Below, in pieces: positions 1 through 8,765 of a stretch of DNA of 64,000 bases; the first letter of the stretch is position 1; the number at the start of each line of letters is the position of its first letter. Where the stretch lies: contig NZ_JADABY010000039.1 in assembly GCF_015672735.1 (NCBI RefSeq), forward strand, positions 62,001 through 126,000. The letters are read 5' to 3'. Origin of the DNA: Citrobacter sp. Res13-Sevr-PEB04-36 (GTDB lineage Bacteria; Pseudomonadota; Gammaproteobacteria; Enterobacterales; Enterobacteriaceae). Position numbers and translations under genes: made by a program. Below the pieces are notes generated by a model, which was not told the origin of the DNA, made no database searches, and saw nothing but the letters and a program-made list of their open reading frames with translations.

Positions 1-147
1 ACTGGCTCGGGGGAAAGCGGCTTACACGTCGGTATTTACGATACCAATAATCAATTTATTCATGCGTCAACCAGTCGGGGAGTGATGCGTTCGTCTCTTG
101 ATAATGTCTACTGGCGTAAAAATTTCTGGCAGGCGCGACGTATTTAG
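1..147 (+). CDS. nlpC: NlpC/P60 family lipoprotein, C-terminal fragment
   Basis: Only the last 48 codons lie in the window; the 5' part is beyond position 1. The visible residues carry the two conserved histidine-containing strands of the NlpC/P60 peptidase core (GLHVGIY followed by FIHAS) and end WRKNFWQARRI. This matches the C-terminus of E. coli NlpC, a predicted outer-membrane lipoprotein cell-wall endopeptidase. The position next to ydiV and selO is the same as in E. coli and supports the name. The catalytic Cys and lipobox are outside the window, so activity cannot be judged. Confidence 0.85.
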   Translation, partial: TGSGESGLHVGIYDTNNQFIHASTSRGVMRSSLDNVYWRKNFWQARRI

Positions 148-466
148 TCATCTCAGATGATGGGGTCGGTTGCGTATGAGGCGGCCTCATCATTGTCATT
201 TAAAAGTCAACTTTCACTTCTGCTACTATACTGACAATAACCCTGTGCATTAAGAGAGTATTTTACTAAAAATATGATTTATGCCGAGTTATTAAAAAGT
301 ACAAAGCTGGATATTGGCTTATAATCAGGATAAGCTAAAAAAAAGGATTCGATTTACTGGCTAAAAAGGGAAAAATGAAAGGGCCTCTATTTGTATCTGA
401 TATGACGTATTTTTCCATCCTTCGCTACAGGATGCCGGGTTACACCCATGCAACGGGGCTGGCACA
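148..466. other. nlpC-ydiV intergenic region
   Basis: 319 bases without a gene. A short inverted repeat (ATGAGG/CCTCAT, 176-190) 28 bases after the nlpC stop could end its transcript, although only a weak T-rich stretch follows. The rest is AT-rich. A TATAAT hexamer at 320-325 is a possible -10 element for ydiV, but no good -35 sits 17 bases upstream. I see no small gene. Confidence 0.4.
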
Positions 467-1180
467 ATGATAGTTTCACTGGATAATTTATATCATTCTG
501 AGTTCTCTTTTCTTCCTGCGAGAAGTGAAAGAGGCGACCTTGAATACGTAAACATCATCACCCATTTTGTCAGCGCTGATGGCGTCGTGCGCATGCCGAC
601 CGAGTTGGTTATGACCCGGATGACTGACGATGAGCAGTGTCGACTATTTAGTGAAAAACTCGAATTAATCGAAACATGCCAACATTTTTTTATTCAACGT
701 AAGATCCCAGTCTGGATTAATTTAACTCCGGCAGTGGCTAATACTTTATTATCAGAAGCGGAATATACTTCACGTATTGAACGATTTTCATTTATTGAGT
801 TCACCATTAATGAAAGTTTTCCCGAGTTAAACAAGGGTAAAGAAAATCAAACGTTGGTGGCATTAGCGGCACGTTTTCCATTAATTTTGACCAACTTTGG
901 TGCTGCGGGCATATCTACACGTGCAATTTTTGATGGTCTTTTCAAACGTGTCGTAATGGATAAAAACTTTATTCAACAACGGATTGCGCAAAATTCGTTT
1001 GAGCCCTTTATGCGCGCTATCCTGGCGCAAATATCCCCAAGCTGTGAATCAATAATCATTAGCGGCATTGATACGCAAGAGATGCTTGAACGGGCATTGC
1101 CCCTCGGATTCAGCGCCATGCAGGGGGCGTTATGGCCAGCGGTTTCACCGGCGAAGATAATCTCGTTGATACAGGGATAA
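467..1180 (+). CDS. ydiV: Degenerate EAL-domain regulator YdiV (anti-FlhDC type)
   Basis: 237 residues, the same length as E. coli/Salmonella YdiV, and similar along the whole length (for example FSEKLELIETCQHFFIQ, VFDGLF-type and SFEPF.RAI.AQISP segments). The family has an EAL fold that no longer hydrolyses or binds cyclic-di-GMP. In Salmonella it binds FlhD and directs FlhDC to ClpXP, repressing flagellar genes under poor nutrition. The sequence lacks an E-A-L signature and the acidic metal-binding motifs, which agrees with loss of enzyme activity. The ATG at 467 follows a weak GGGGC-type Shine-Dalgarno, consistent with the poor translation reported for ydiV in E. coli. Function in this strain is inferred from homologues. 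Confidence 0.9.
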   Translation: MIVSLDNLYHSEFSFLPARSERGDLEYVNIITHFVSADGVVRMPTELVMTRMTDDEQCRLFSEKLELIETCQHFFIQRKIPVWINLTPAVANTLLSEAEYTSRIERFSFIEFTINESFPELNKGKENQTLVALAARFPLILTNFGAAGISTRAIFDGLFKRVVMDKNFIQQRIAQNSFEPFMRAILAQISPSCESIIISGIDTQEMLERALPLGFSAMQGALWPAVSPAKIISLIQG

Positions 1181-1241
1181 CCCTTGTATTTGCCGGTGTT
1201 TAACCCTCCATTAACCGTCTACACTAGTGACAGGAGGCCCT

Positions 1242-2684
1242 ATGACCCTGTCTTTTACCACCCGCTGGCGTGATGAATTGCCAGCAACGTATACTGCACT
1301 TTCGCCCACTCCCCTGAAAAATGCGCGCGTTATCTGGCATAACGATGCTCTTGCTGAGCAGTCTGGGATCCCGGCTGCGCTGTTTAAGAGTGAAAATGGC
1401 GCAGGGGTTTGGGGCGGTGAATCGCTGCTTCCCGGCATGTCGCCGTTGGCACAGGTCTATAGCGGGCACCAGTTTGGCGTCTGGGCAGGCCAGTTGGGTG
1501 ACGGGCGCGGGATCCTGCTGGGCGAACAACTGCTTGCCGATGGCACGACGCTTGACTGGCATCTGAAAGGGGCTGGACTCACGCCATATTCCCGTATGGG
1601 GGACGGGCGTGCGGTACTGCGTTCGACGATTCGCGAAAGCCTTGCCAGCGAAGCTATGCATTATCTGGGGATCCCCACCACCAGGGCGCTGTCGGTTGTT
1701 ACCAGCGACACGCAGGTCTACCGCGAAACGGTGGAAGCAGGGGCGATGCTTATCCGCGTGGCGCAAAGTCATATGCGCTTTGGTCACTTTGAACACTTCT
1801 ACTATCGTCGTGAACCGGAAAAAGTACGCCAGTTGGCCGATTTTGCGATCCGCTATTATTGGCCGCACTGGCAGGATGAGGCGGATAAATATCAACTGTG
1901 GTTTCAGGACGTGGTCACGCGTACCGCGACGTTAATCGCCGACTGGCAGGCGGTAGGATTTGCGCATGGGGTGATGAATACCGACAACATGTCGATTCTG
2001 GGGCTGACGATGGACTACGGTCCCTTCGGTTTTCTGGATGATTATGTGCCTGATTTTATCTGTAACCATTCGGATCACCAGGGGCGATACAGTTTCGATA
2101 ATCAACCAGCTGCCGCATTGTGGAATTTGCAGCGTCTGGCGCAAACCCTGTCGCCTTTTATTGCGGTCGATGCGCTCAATGACGCGCTGGATAGCTATCA
2201 GCTGGCGCTGCTGACCCGTTATGGGCAGCGGATGCGACAAAAACTGGGCTTCTTTAGCGAGCAAAAAAACGATAACGAATTGCTCAGCGAACTGTTTAGC
2301 CTGATGGTACGAGAAAAAAGCGACTTCACGCGAACGTTTCGTATGTTGAGTCAGACGAAGCAGCACAGCGCGTCATCGCCGTTGCGCGATGAGTTTATTG
2401 ACCGGACGGCATTTGATGATTGGTTTGCGCGCTATCGTTTACGTTTGCAGCAGGATAACGTGGCTGACGAAATAAGACAGGCGCAGATGAAAGCAGTGAA
2501 TCCGGCAATGGTGTTGCGCAACTGGCTGGCGCAGCGGGCAATAAGCCAGGCAGAGCAGGGGGATTACGCCGAACTACATCGCTTACACATCGCGTTGCGC
2601 ACGCCGTTTACCGACAGGGATGATGACTATGTCAGCCGTCCACCTGACTGGGGTAAGCGGCTGGAAGTTAGTTGTTCAAGTTAA
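1242..2684 (+). CDS. selO: SelO/YdiU protein adenylyltransferase (pseudokinase fold)
   Basis: 480 residues. SelO transfers AMP from ATP to Ser/Thr/Tyr hydroxyls of target proteins and is linked to redox stress. The conserved blocks are visible: [34 protein letters not shown] and the metal-binding [11 protein letters not shown]. The C-terminus is SCSS: the Cys occupies the place that is selenocysteine in the eukaryotic proteins. Start chosen at 1242 because AGGAGG lies 8 bases upstream and the N-terminus [14 protein letters not shown] then matches E. coli YdiU; an upstream GTG at 1227 is unlikely. The gene is convergent with hmuV and the two stop codons overlap at TTAA (2681-2684). Confidence 0.95.
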   Translation: MTLSFTTRWRDELPATYTALSPTPLKNARVIWHNDALAEQSGIPAALFKSENGAGVWGGESLLPGMSPLAQVYSGHQFGVWAGQLGDGRGILLGEQLLADGTTLDWHLKGAGLTPYSRMGDGRAVLRSTIRESLASEAMHYLGIPTTRALSVVTSDTQVYRETVEAGAMLIRVAQSHMRFGHFEHFYYRREPEKVRQLADFAIRYYWPHWQDEADKYQLWFQDVVTRTATLIADWQAVGFAHGVMNTDNMSILGLTMDYGPFGFLDDYVPDFICNHSDHQGRYSFDNQPAAALWNLQRLAQTLSPFIAVDALNDALDSYQLALLTRYGQRMRQKLGFFSEQKNDNELLSELFSLMVREKSDFTRTFRMLSQTKQHSASSPLRDEFIDRTAFDDWFARYRLRLQQDNVADEIRQAQMKAVNPAMVLRNWLAQRAISQAEQGDYAELHRLHIALRTPFTDRDDDYVSRPPDWGKRLEVSCSS

Positions 2685-3460
2685 GGGGCGAGAAAAACCT
2701 GTGGCGACGCGTTGGCCGGGTGCAGGCCAACGTGTAGCTGGGCACCGTACCAGCGCATCAGGTCATCGGCCTGTAAAACGTCTTCCGGCGTCCCCTGAGA
2801 AACAATGCGTCCGTCATGGAGCAGGATAATTCTATCAGCCCACAGCGCGGCAAGATTGAGATCGTGAAGGACGATGCATACATGTAACTCCCCCGCAGCG
2901 GTTAACGACGCTAACAAGCGTAACAGGTGTTGCTGGTGGTAGAGATCTAACGCTGAGGTAGGTTCATCGAGGAATAACCAGCCTCGCGGCGCGCCGTTGC
3001 GCCACAACTGCGCCAGCGCACGAGCAAGCTGAACACGCTGCTGCTCGCCACCAGAAAGCGCGGCGTAGCGCCTGCCAGCCAGTGGAGTGCATCCGGTTAA
3101 CGCCATCACCTGAGCGATAAGCGTTGGTTCGGGCCGTTGGGTCCAGGGGGCTCGCCCCATGGCGATTACGGCCTCAACCTGCCAGTCAAAGCCCACCTGC
3201 GTTTGCTGACGCATGACTGCGCGATGGCGAGACAGCGTCTGCGTGTGCCAGTCATTTAGCGGCTTCCCGTTCAGTAAGCAGTACCCGGTTGCCGGAGTAA
3301 GAAAACCGGTCAGCAGGCGCAGTAACGTGGACTTCCCCGCGCCGTTTGGGCCGATCAACGCCACCAATTCACCCTTTGTAAGCGTCAGCGACACGTCGCG
3401 AATCACCGACCTGCCTGCCACGCGATAATTCAGATCTTCGGCGATAAAATGTTCAGCCAT
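2681..3460 (-). CDS. hmuV: Haem ABC transporter ATP-binding protein
   Basis: 259 residues. Energises haem import through the inner-membrane HmuU channel. Walker [12 protein letters not shown] signature [15 protein letters not shown] and Walker [13 protein letters not shown] are all present. It is the last gene of hemP-hmuRSTUV and overlaps hmuU by 8 bases, suggesting translational coupling. Start at 3460 preferred over an upstream in-frame codon because GAGGAG lies just before it and the N-terminus [17 protein letters not shown] is typical. Confidence 0.93.
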   Translation of the reverse strand: MAEHFIAEDLNYRVAGRSVIRDVSLTLTKGELVALIGPNGAGKSTLLRLLTGFLTPATGYCLLNGKPLNDWHTQTLSRHRAVMRQQTQVGFDWQVEAVIAMGRAPWTQRPEPTLIAQVMALTGCTPLAGRRYAALSGGEQQRVQLARALAQLWRNGAPRGWLFLDEPTSALDLYHQQHLLRLLASLTAAGELHVCIVLHDLNLAALWADRIILLHDGRIVSQGTPEDVLQADDLMRWYGAQLHVGLHPANASPQVFLAP

Positions 3461-4445
3461 GTACTCCTCGCTGCCGAAAAATAAGCCACAAAAACCACGG
3501 TGCACCAAGAATGCTGGTCAACAGACCAACTGGCATTTCAGCAGGTGCAACGGCTGTTCGCGCGAGGGTATCGGCGATCAACAGTAATAATGCCCCCGCC
3601 AATACAGAGCCTGGGATCACCGCCCGATGATCGCTACCGAGCCACATGCGCACCAAATGCGGAATAACCAGGCCGATAAACCCAATCACGCCGCTGACCG
3701 CGACGGAGGCGGCAACTAACAGCGCGCTGCATAACAGTAAAATACGCTGGACCCATCGCACATCGACACCAAGATAGTGCGCGTCTTCCTCACCGAGCTG
3801 CAGCAGATTCAGCGCCGGGGCTAAGCGCCAGACAACAAGCACAGTGGGCAGCATCAGCGAGGTGACCGCCAGTAGCGTTGACCACTGCGCCGAACCCAGA
3901 CTGCCCATCCCCCATAGTGACAGTTGGCGCAGTTGCGCATTATTGCTGACCCACGACAACACACCGACTGCCGCTCCACACAGTGCATTGATGGCAATAC
4001 CCACCAACAACAGGCGTGACAGTGAACTATCGCGCTGTTGACTGAGGATAAAAATCACCACGGTGGCGGCGAGTGCGCCGAGAAACGCCGCCAGCATCGG
4101 GGCATACAGCATCAGCAGCGCGGGTAAGGTTACCGGCAATACCACCCACAAGGCGACGGCGCAGGCGGCGCCGCTGCTTATCCCCAGTAGGCCAGGGTCG
4201 GCAAGCGGATTGCGAAACAGTCCTTGCATTACACAGCCCGCCAGAGCCAGTGAACCGCCAATTACCAGTGCCAGCAGCACGCGCGGCAGTCGAATAGTGA
4301 GCCAGATTTGACGCAGCGCGCCATCTCCCTCGCGCCAGAACAAGCTCACCGGCAGATGCAACGCGCCAAAACCGGTGGCTACAATTGTCATCACGACCAG
4401 CGTAGTGGCCAGCATCCACAAAGAGCAGGTGATACGCCAGGACAT
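3453..4445 (-). CDS. hmuU: Haem ABC transporter permease
   Basis: 330 residues of the FecCD/BtuC permease family; many hydrophobic helices, about nine or ten predicted. Typical blocks are RLPRVLLALVIGGSLALAG, MQGLFRNPLADPGLLGISSGA and the late VGFIGLVIPHLVR-like segment (here IGFIGLVIPHLVRM) that contacts the ATPase. Works with HmuT (binding protein) and HmuV. Its start overlaps the hmuT stop by one base (TGATG), so the operon is tightly packed. Confidence 0.93.
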   Translation of the reverse strand: MSWRITCSLWMLATTLVVMTIVATGFGALHLPVSLFWREGDGALRQIWLTIRLPRVLLALVIGGSLALAGCVMQGLFRNPLADPGLLGISSGAACAVALWVVLPVTLPALLMLYAPMLAAFLGALAATVVIFILSQQRDSSLSRLLLVGIAINALCGAAVGVLSWVSNNAQLRQLSLWGMGSLGSAQWSTLLAVTSLMLPTVLVVWRLAPALNLLQLGEEDAHYLGVDVRWVQRILLLCSALLVAASVAVSGVIGFIGLVIPHLVRMWLGSDHRAVIPGSVLAGALLLLIADTLARTAVAPAEMPVGLLTSILGAPWFLWLIFRQRGVHG

Positions 4446-5266
4446 CAGGGTAATTGCTCTGCTTTGGCGCGCAGTTGCAGGATGGCCTGCGGCGTACGCA
4501 CGCTAAAGCCGAGCAAAGCCATATCGTCAATTTGCAACACCTGTTTATGGCGACCAGCAGGCGTTTGCGCCAGCCCTGGCAACGCCCACAGACTCTCTTC
4601 CCCTCCCATCGCCTTGACGCCGTCTTGCGAAATCACCACCAGATCGGGCTGACTGGCAATCACCCCTTCTTGAGACAAGGGCTGGTAGCGGGTAAAGCCC
4701 TGCATAGCGTTGCGCAAACCGGCGGCACGAATGGCGGCATCGGCCCCGGTTTGCTGTCCGGCAGCCATGGCGGTCATTCCGCCATGATTGAGAATGAACA
4801 GCACGCGTTTGTTGAGTTCAGATGAAGGTAATTCAGCCAGCGCCTGGCGTAAGGTTTGGCGTAGCGCCTCGCCTTGTGCTTCTCGGTGGGTCGCCTGCGC
4901 AATGACCCTGATTTTCTCATCAATCACGCTGAGCGCGTTACCTGCCGGTACCGTAACGACGCTGACATGACTTTGCTCAACCTGTTGGAGCACCAATGAA
5001 GGCTGCGCCTGTGCGCTGGCCAGAACCAGAGTAGGGCGGGTGGCGAGGATCCCTTCGGCATTGAGTTGACGCAAATAACCCACGTCCGGTAATGCGGTTG
5101 CCGCTTCTGGCCATTGGCTGGTACTGTCGCGCGCGACAAGGGATGACTGTGCGCCGAGCGCGTAGACAATCTCTGTTACGTCACCACCAAGGGCTACCAC
5201 TTTTTCATCGGGAGTGGCCTGTGCCGCCAGTGGCAGAAGCGCAATCAGGATCCACAGTTTTTTCAT
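4445..5266 (-). CDS. hmuT: Periplasmic haem-binding protein
   Basis: 273 residues with an N-terminal signal peptide (MKKLWILIALLPLAAQA) and a class III (TroA/BtuF-like) binding-protein fold (GGDVTEIVYALG, VGYLRQLNAEGILATRPTLVLAS). The Tyr in DVGYLRQL is at the position of the axial haem-ligand tyrosine of the HmuT/ShuT family. Carries haem from HmuR to HmuUV. Its start overlaps the hmuS stop as ATGA. Confidence 0.92.
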   Translation of the reverse strand: MKKLWILIALLPLAAQATPDEKVVALGGDVTEIVYALGAQSSLVARDSTSQWPEAATALPDVGYLRQLNAEGILATRPTLVLASAQAQPSLVLQQVEQSHVSVVTVPAGNALSVIDEKIRVIAQATHREAQGEALRQTLRQALAELPSSELNKRVLFILNHGGMTAMAAGQQTGADAAIRAAGLRNAMQGFTRYQPLSQEGVIASQPDLVVISQDGVKAMGGEESLWALPGLAQTPAGRHKQVLQIDDMALLGFSVRTPQAILQLRAKAEQLP

Positions 5267-6291
5267 GCGGCCAGTCCTTCCGGTATTAAGGCATCAATTT
5301 GCGTACGCCATTGTTTCTGTTCCGGTTCTCCTTCCGTACGCTGCCCATATAGCTGGGCGATTTGCGTACCGTCTGCCGCAAACAGTTCCAGACTGGTCAC
5401 ATAACCGTCGGCGGTTGGCTTACGCGTAACCCATGTTTCGGCGACGGTTTCTTCCAGCAGATGCAGCGTGAAGGTCGGGTTGAAAATATTCAGCCAGCCT
5501 TTCATTGGCACCAGTTTTTCCACCACACCGGTAAAAATCTGCACGCAACCGCGGTTGCCGACAAATACCATGATTTCATTGCCATCCTGACGTGCGGTTT
5601 CCAGCAGTTGGGCCACCGCGCCGTTAGTCACCTTGCAGGCCAGATCGTCGCCTACCAGTCGAAAGGCCTGCTGACGGGTTAGGTTGTGGCGTTTCAGCAG
5701 GCCAAAAAACTGGTGCACATCGGTCATGGTGCGCCACTCTGCATCTACCGCCGTAGCGTCTGCGTTAACGCCAGAAACGGCGGTTTCGAGTGTTTGCAGC
5801 ATCAGCGGTGGGTTTTCCGCGAAGATGAAACGGGTCAGCAGCGAGCCCCAGGCAGCAATATCGGTATGCTGCGTGGTGTAGACCTTTAGCAACGCGTCGC
5901 CCTGATTATCGAAAAACTGAATGCTCTGGCGCTCGCCGTGAGCGGTGGTTTCGCTGATGTGAAATGCGCTGGCCCATTGATTCAGGAACAGGCGCAGATC
6001 GAGGGCGCGCGGATTGAGTACCAGTCCGGCATGACCGTTCAGGTGTTGATTCGTAAACGCGCCGATGACTTCATGCACCGCATATTCGTTGCGGCAAATA
6101 CATTTGGTTTCGCCTACGGCCTCCAGTGCGGTGAGGATCTCGCGCACTTCGCCACGTAAGCGCCAGGCGTCATGACCAACGCGCGCAAAGGTCAGTTCGG
6201 CTTCGCTAATATTCATCAACCCCGCAATATCACGTGCGTATTTGCCAGGATTTTCTTTTTTCAGTTCCAGCCAGCGTGTGTAATGATTCAT
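5263..6291 (-). CDS. hmuS: Cytoplasmic haem-binding/degrading protein HmuS
   Basis: 342 residues, the usual length of ChuS/HemS/HmuS. These proteins hold imported haem in the cytosol, and ChuS-type members open the ring to release iron. The protein is an internal duplication of the HemS/HmuX domain. His193 (TDVHQFF) matches the proximal haem ligand of ChuS. Start at 6291 gives MNHYTRWLELKKENPGKYARDIA, the family N-terminus, after an AAGGAAGAGAC ribosome site; the in-frame codon at 6345 would overlap the end of hmuR. A 47-base gap separates it from hmuR. Confidence 0.93.
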   Translation of the reverse strand: MNHYTRWLELKKENPGKYARDIAGLMNISEAELTFARVGHDAWRLRGEVREILTALEAVGETKCICRNEYAVHEVIGAFTNQHLNGHAGLVLNPRALDLRLFLNQWASAFHISETTAHGERQSIQFFDNQGDALLKVYTTQHTDIAAWGSLLTRFIFAENPPLMLQTLETAVSGVNADATAVDAEWRTMTDVHQFFGLLKRHNLTRQQAFRLVGDDLACKVTNGAVAQLLETARQDGNEIMVFVGNRGCVQIFTGVVEKLVPMKGWLNIFNPTFTLHLLEETVAETWVTRKPTADGYVTSLELFAADGTQIAQLYGQRTEGEPEQKQWRTQIDALIPEGLAA

Positions 6292-6338
6292 TGTCTCTTC
6301 CTTCCAGATTGCTACCCCGGCTAATTGGGGGAAAGTGA

Positions 6339-8321
6339 TTACCACTGATAACTCACGAAAATTTTGCCGTTGCGTCCATCCTGCGGAATGCCCTGCGGTG
6401 ACCAGTACTCTTTGTCAAAGGCGTTACCCAGTACCAGTGTGGTAGTCATGCCTTTCAGCGCCTGCTGTCCCTGGTAGCTGACATAGAAGTCGTTGACCGC
6501 ATAACCGGGCTGTTTAGTGTAGCTGCTGCTGATATGGGTTGAGCGGTCGGCAAAGGTGCCGAGCCAGCCAACCGAGAAACCGCTATGTGCAACAGGCACG
6601 TTTAGCTTACTGGTGACGGTGTCCGGGTTAATGCTGGAAATATATTCACCGGTGTCGGTGTCTTTGCCGCGCGTGCGGTTATAGGCTAGATCCAGACTGA
6701 ACAGATCGGTGGTGTAGGTCGTCATCACGTCCCAGCCCCAGATTTTGGCGTTAGGAACGTTGTAAGACATAGTTGTCGCGGCGGCAAAATCGACGCGGGT
6801 GGAAATATAGTCTTTCGCTTTCGTGTCAAAATAGCTGGCTTTAAATTCAAGGGCATCGCTTGCCAGCAGTAGATCGTCAAAGCGCAGACCGAAACCATAC
6901 TCCTGCGTTTCGTTGGTTTCCGGGCGCAGGTTCGGGTTAGGCACCCAGTAGTTGGTGTAGAAACGGCCGATGGAGAAGTGTTTCGCATCGTTGTACATTT
7001 CGCCCATGGTTGGCGCACGGAAGGCCTGGGCGTAAGATCCAAACAGCATCAGCCAGTCGGTTGGGGAAACGGTCATTCCGGCACGGGAAGACCATTTATC
7101 GGCATCAACATCCGCGTAACCGTCGCTGCTACCGCGATAAGAGTCATAACGCGTGCCGCCCAGCAAGGTCACCGGCAGGTCACGCAGCGTGATTTCGTCT
7201 TGTAGCCAGCCGGAGCTGAAATCAATTTTCGCCTGTGGAAAACCGGTGGTTGCGCCAACCGGTCGCTGTTCCTGGCGATAGTGCTCGCCGCCATACGTCA
7301 GCAGATGCGCCGCAAAAGCATCGCTAAACAGACGAGTGCGGTTGTCAATCTTCCCACCTTTTGTGGTTTGCTTACGAAACTCGCCGGTGGCATCCGGGTT
7401 TTGTGCGTTAATACGCGCCTCAGACCAGTAAATGTTTGCGTTGGCATTCAGCCAGTCATTATCTGCCGGGGCTAGTGAGTAGGTCAGTTGTGCATCGCGC
7501 TGGATCGTCGAGCGGTCAGTCATTGGGTTGCTGCTGTTCGCGTCGCTGGCCTGCGGGTTTTTAGGTTCCTGTGCATCGTTGTTGTAATAGCGCAGCGAGC
7601 CAGCCAACGTCTGGGCGTCGTCAATTTTCCAGCTGCCTTTCGCCAGCATATTGTTAATCGCCTCGTCGTTTGGCGCGGTAGTACCGTTGCTCTGACGTAT
7701 GTCACCACGATCACGGCTGGACCATGACAGCAGCCCGTCCAACGTATCGGTACGGCCATATGTGCTGGCTCCCATCCCGAGGCTGTGGTCGCCCGTTGCG
7801 GCTGTGCCAAATACGCGGTAACCGCTGTTTCTCCCTGCGTCCAGCAGATCGCTGGCATTCACTGTCTCATAGGCAATGACGCCGCCCAACGCGCCGCTGC
7901 CGTACAGTAGTGCGGACGGACCGCGCACCACTTCAATACGCTTGATGAGGGCCGGATCGAGGAAAGTGCTGTTGAGGTGTCCGGTGTCAGTGCCTTGACG
8001 CACGCCGTCGACCAGCACCAGTACGCCGCGTCGGTCGTAGCCACGCAGGTTGACGTCCTGACCGTTGGTACGACCGGTGCCGTCAAGTGTCAGGCCGGGT
8101 ACCCTGCGCAGCAGGTCGGCGGCGGAGCTGGCGGTTTGATTTTCCGGGGCCGTCGCGTCGATGACGCTGACCATCATCGGTGCTTCAAAGGCGCTGCGGG
8201 CATTGCCAGTGGCGGTAACGGTCATATCTTCAACTGCCGCATACGCGGCACCAGGAAGACTGCAGACGATCGCCAGCGCCAGCAACGATGGGCGTATACT
8301 CGCGGTGTGCAGGTAAAGCAT
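6339..8321 (-). CDS. hmuR: TonB-dependent haem/haemoglobin outer-membrane receptor
   Basis: 660 residues. Signal peptide ending AAYAA, TonB box near EDMTVTATG, plug domain (VPGLTLDGTGRTNGQDVNLRGYDRRGVLVLVDGVR) and a 22-strand barrel ending FVSYQW with the C-terminal Trp/aromatic expected of outer-membrane proteins. The FRAP and NPNL motifs of haem receptors occur as FRAPTMGEMYND and VPNPNLRPE, with a His between them that fits the extracellular haem ligand. First large gene of the Fur-type hemP-hmu operon. Confidence 0.94.
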   Translation of the reverse strand: MLYLHTASIRPSLLALAIVCSLPGAAYAAVEDMTVTATGNARSAFEAPMMVSVIDATAPENQTASSAADLLRRVPGLTLDGTGRTNGQDVNLRGYDRRGVLVLVDGVRQGTDTGHLNSTFLDPALIKRIEVVRGPSALLYGSGALGGVIAYETVNASDLLDAGRNSGYRVFGTAATGDHSLGMGASTYGRTDTLDGLLSWSSRDRGDIRQSNGTTAPNDEAINNMLAKGSWKIDDAQTLAGSLRYYNNDAQEPKNPQASDANSSNPMTDRSTIQRDAQLTYSLAPADNDWLNANANIYWSEARINAQNPDATGEFRKQTTKGGKIDNRTRLFSDAFAAHLLTYGGEHYRQEQRPVGATTGFPQAKIDFSSGWLQDEITLRDLPVTLLGGTRYDSYRGSSDGYADVDADKWSSRAGMTVSPTDWLMLFGSYAQAFRAPTMGEMYNDAKHFSIGRFYTNYWVPNPNLRPETNETQEYGFGLRFDDLLLASDALEFKASYFDTKAKDYISTRVDFAAATTMSYNVPNAKIWGWDVMTTYTTDLFSLDLAYNRTRGKDTDTGEYISSINPDTVTSKLNVPVAHSGFSVGWLGTFADRSTHISSSYTKQPGYAVNDFYVSYQGQQALKGMTTTLVLGNAFDKEYWSPQGIPQDGRNGKIFVSYQW

Positions 8322-8396
8322 AGCAACTCTCCATTAGAAACTCGAAAAGCGCTGGCTGCCTGGGGATAACCTGGGTGGCTGGCGAAAAGTGTGGGT

Positions 8397-8585
8397 TTAT
8401 TTCGTTAAAATCAGTTTTCCGGCATGGGTCTGACGCAGCAGATAATGCTGTCCGTCATGCTCAATAATCACGCGTCCCTCGTTACCTAACAGACTTTTAC
8501 TGTCAATCCGACGCTCAGCGGCGGGGGCAGAGGGCGGTGTTTTTGTTTTTGCAGGCGTTGCCGTTGTGTTATCCATACGTGACAT
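8397..8585 (-). CDS. hemP: Haemin uptake protein HemP (YdiE-like)
   Basis: 62 residues with the HemP signature [38 protein letters not shown] at the C-terminus. HemP proteins lie at the head of haem-uptake operons; in some bacteria they bind DNA and activate hmuR. Two in-frame ATGs (8585 and 8576) and a TTG at 8603 are possible; none has a clear Shine-Dalgarno, so the start is uncertain. A Fur box lies just upstream. In E. coli K-12 the same gene (ydiE) stands alone because the hmu genes are missing. Confidence 0.85.
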   Translation of the reverse strand: MSRMDNTTATPAKTKTPPSAPAAERRIDSKSLLGNEGRVIIEHDGQHYLLRQTHAGKLILTK

Positions 8586-8610
8586 AGTGTTTAAAAATAG
8601 CAATCAATGT

Positions 8611-8631
8611 AACAATGATAATCATTATCAT
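8611..8631 (-). promoter_or_regulatory. Fur box upstream of hemP-hmuRSTUV
   Basis: AATGATAATCATTATC within 8611-8629 matches the 19-base Fur consensus at about 17 of 19 positions. It lies about 30 bases upstream of hemP, as expected for iron repression of the whole haem-uptake operon. Confidence 0.85.
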
Positions 8632-8765
8632 CAAAGTGAAAATTTGCGGCAAGCCTTTTTGTGAAAAAATTGTGACGGGAGCGGTTCTTGAGCAAAAACG
8701 AGGGAATAAATAGGGGTAAAACAAGGGATTGTCACCGGGCAACGTTATGCTACCCGGCGAAAAAG

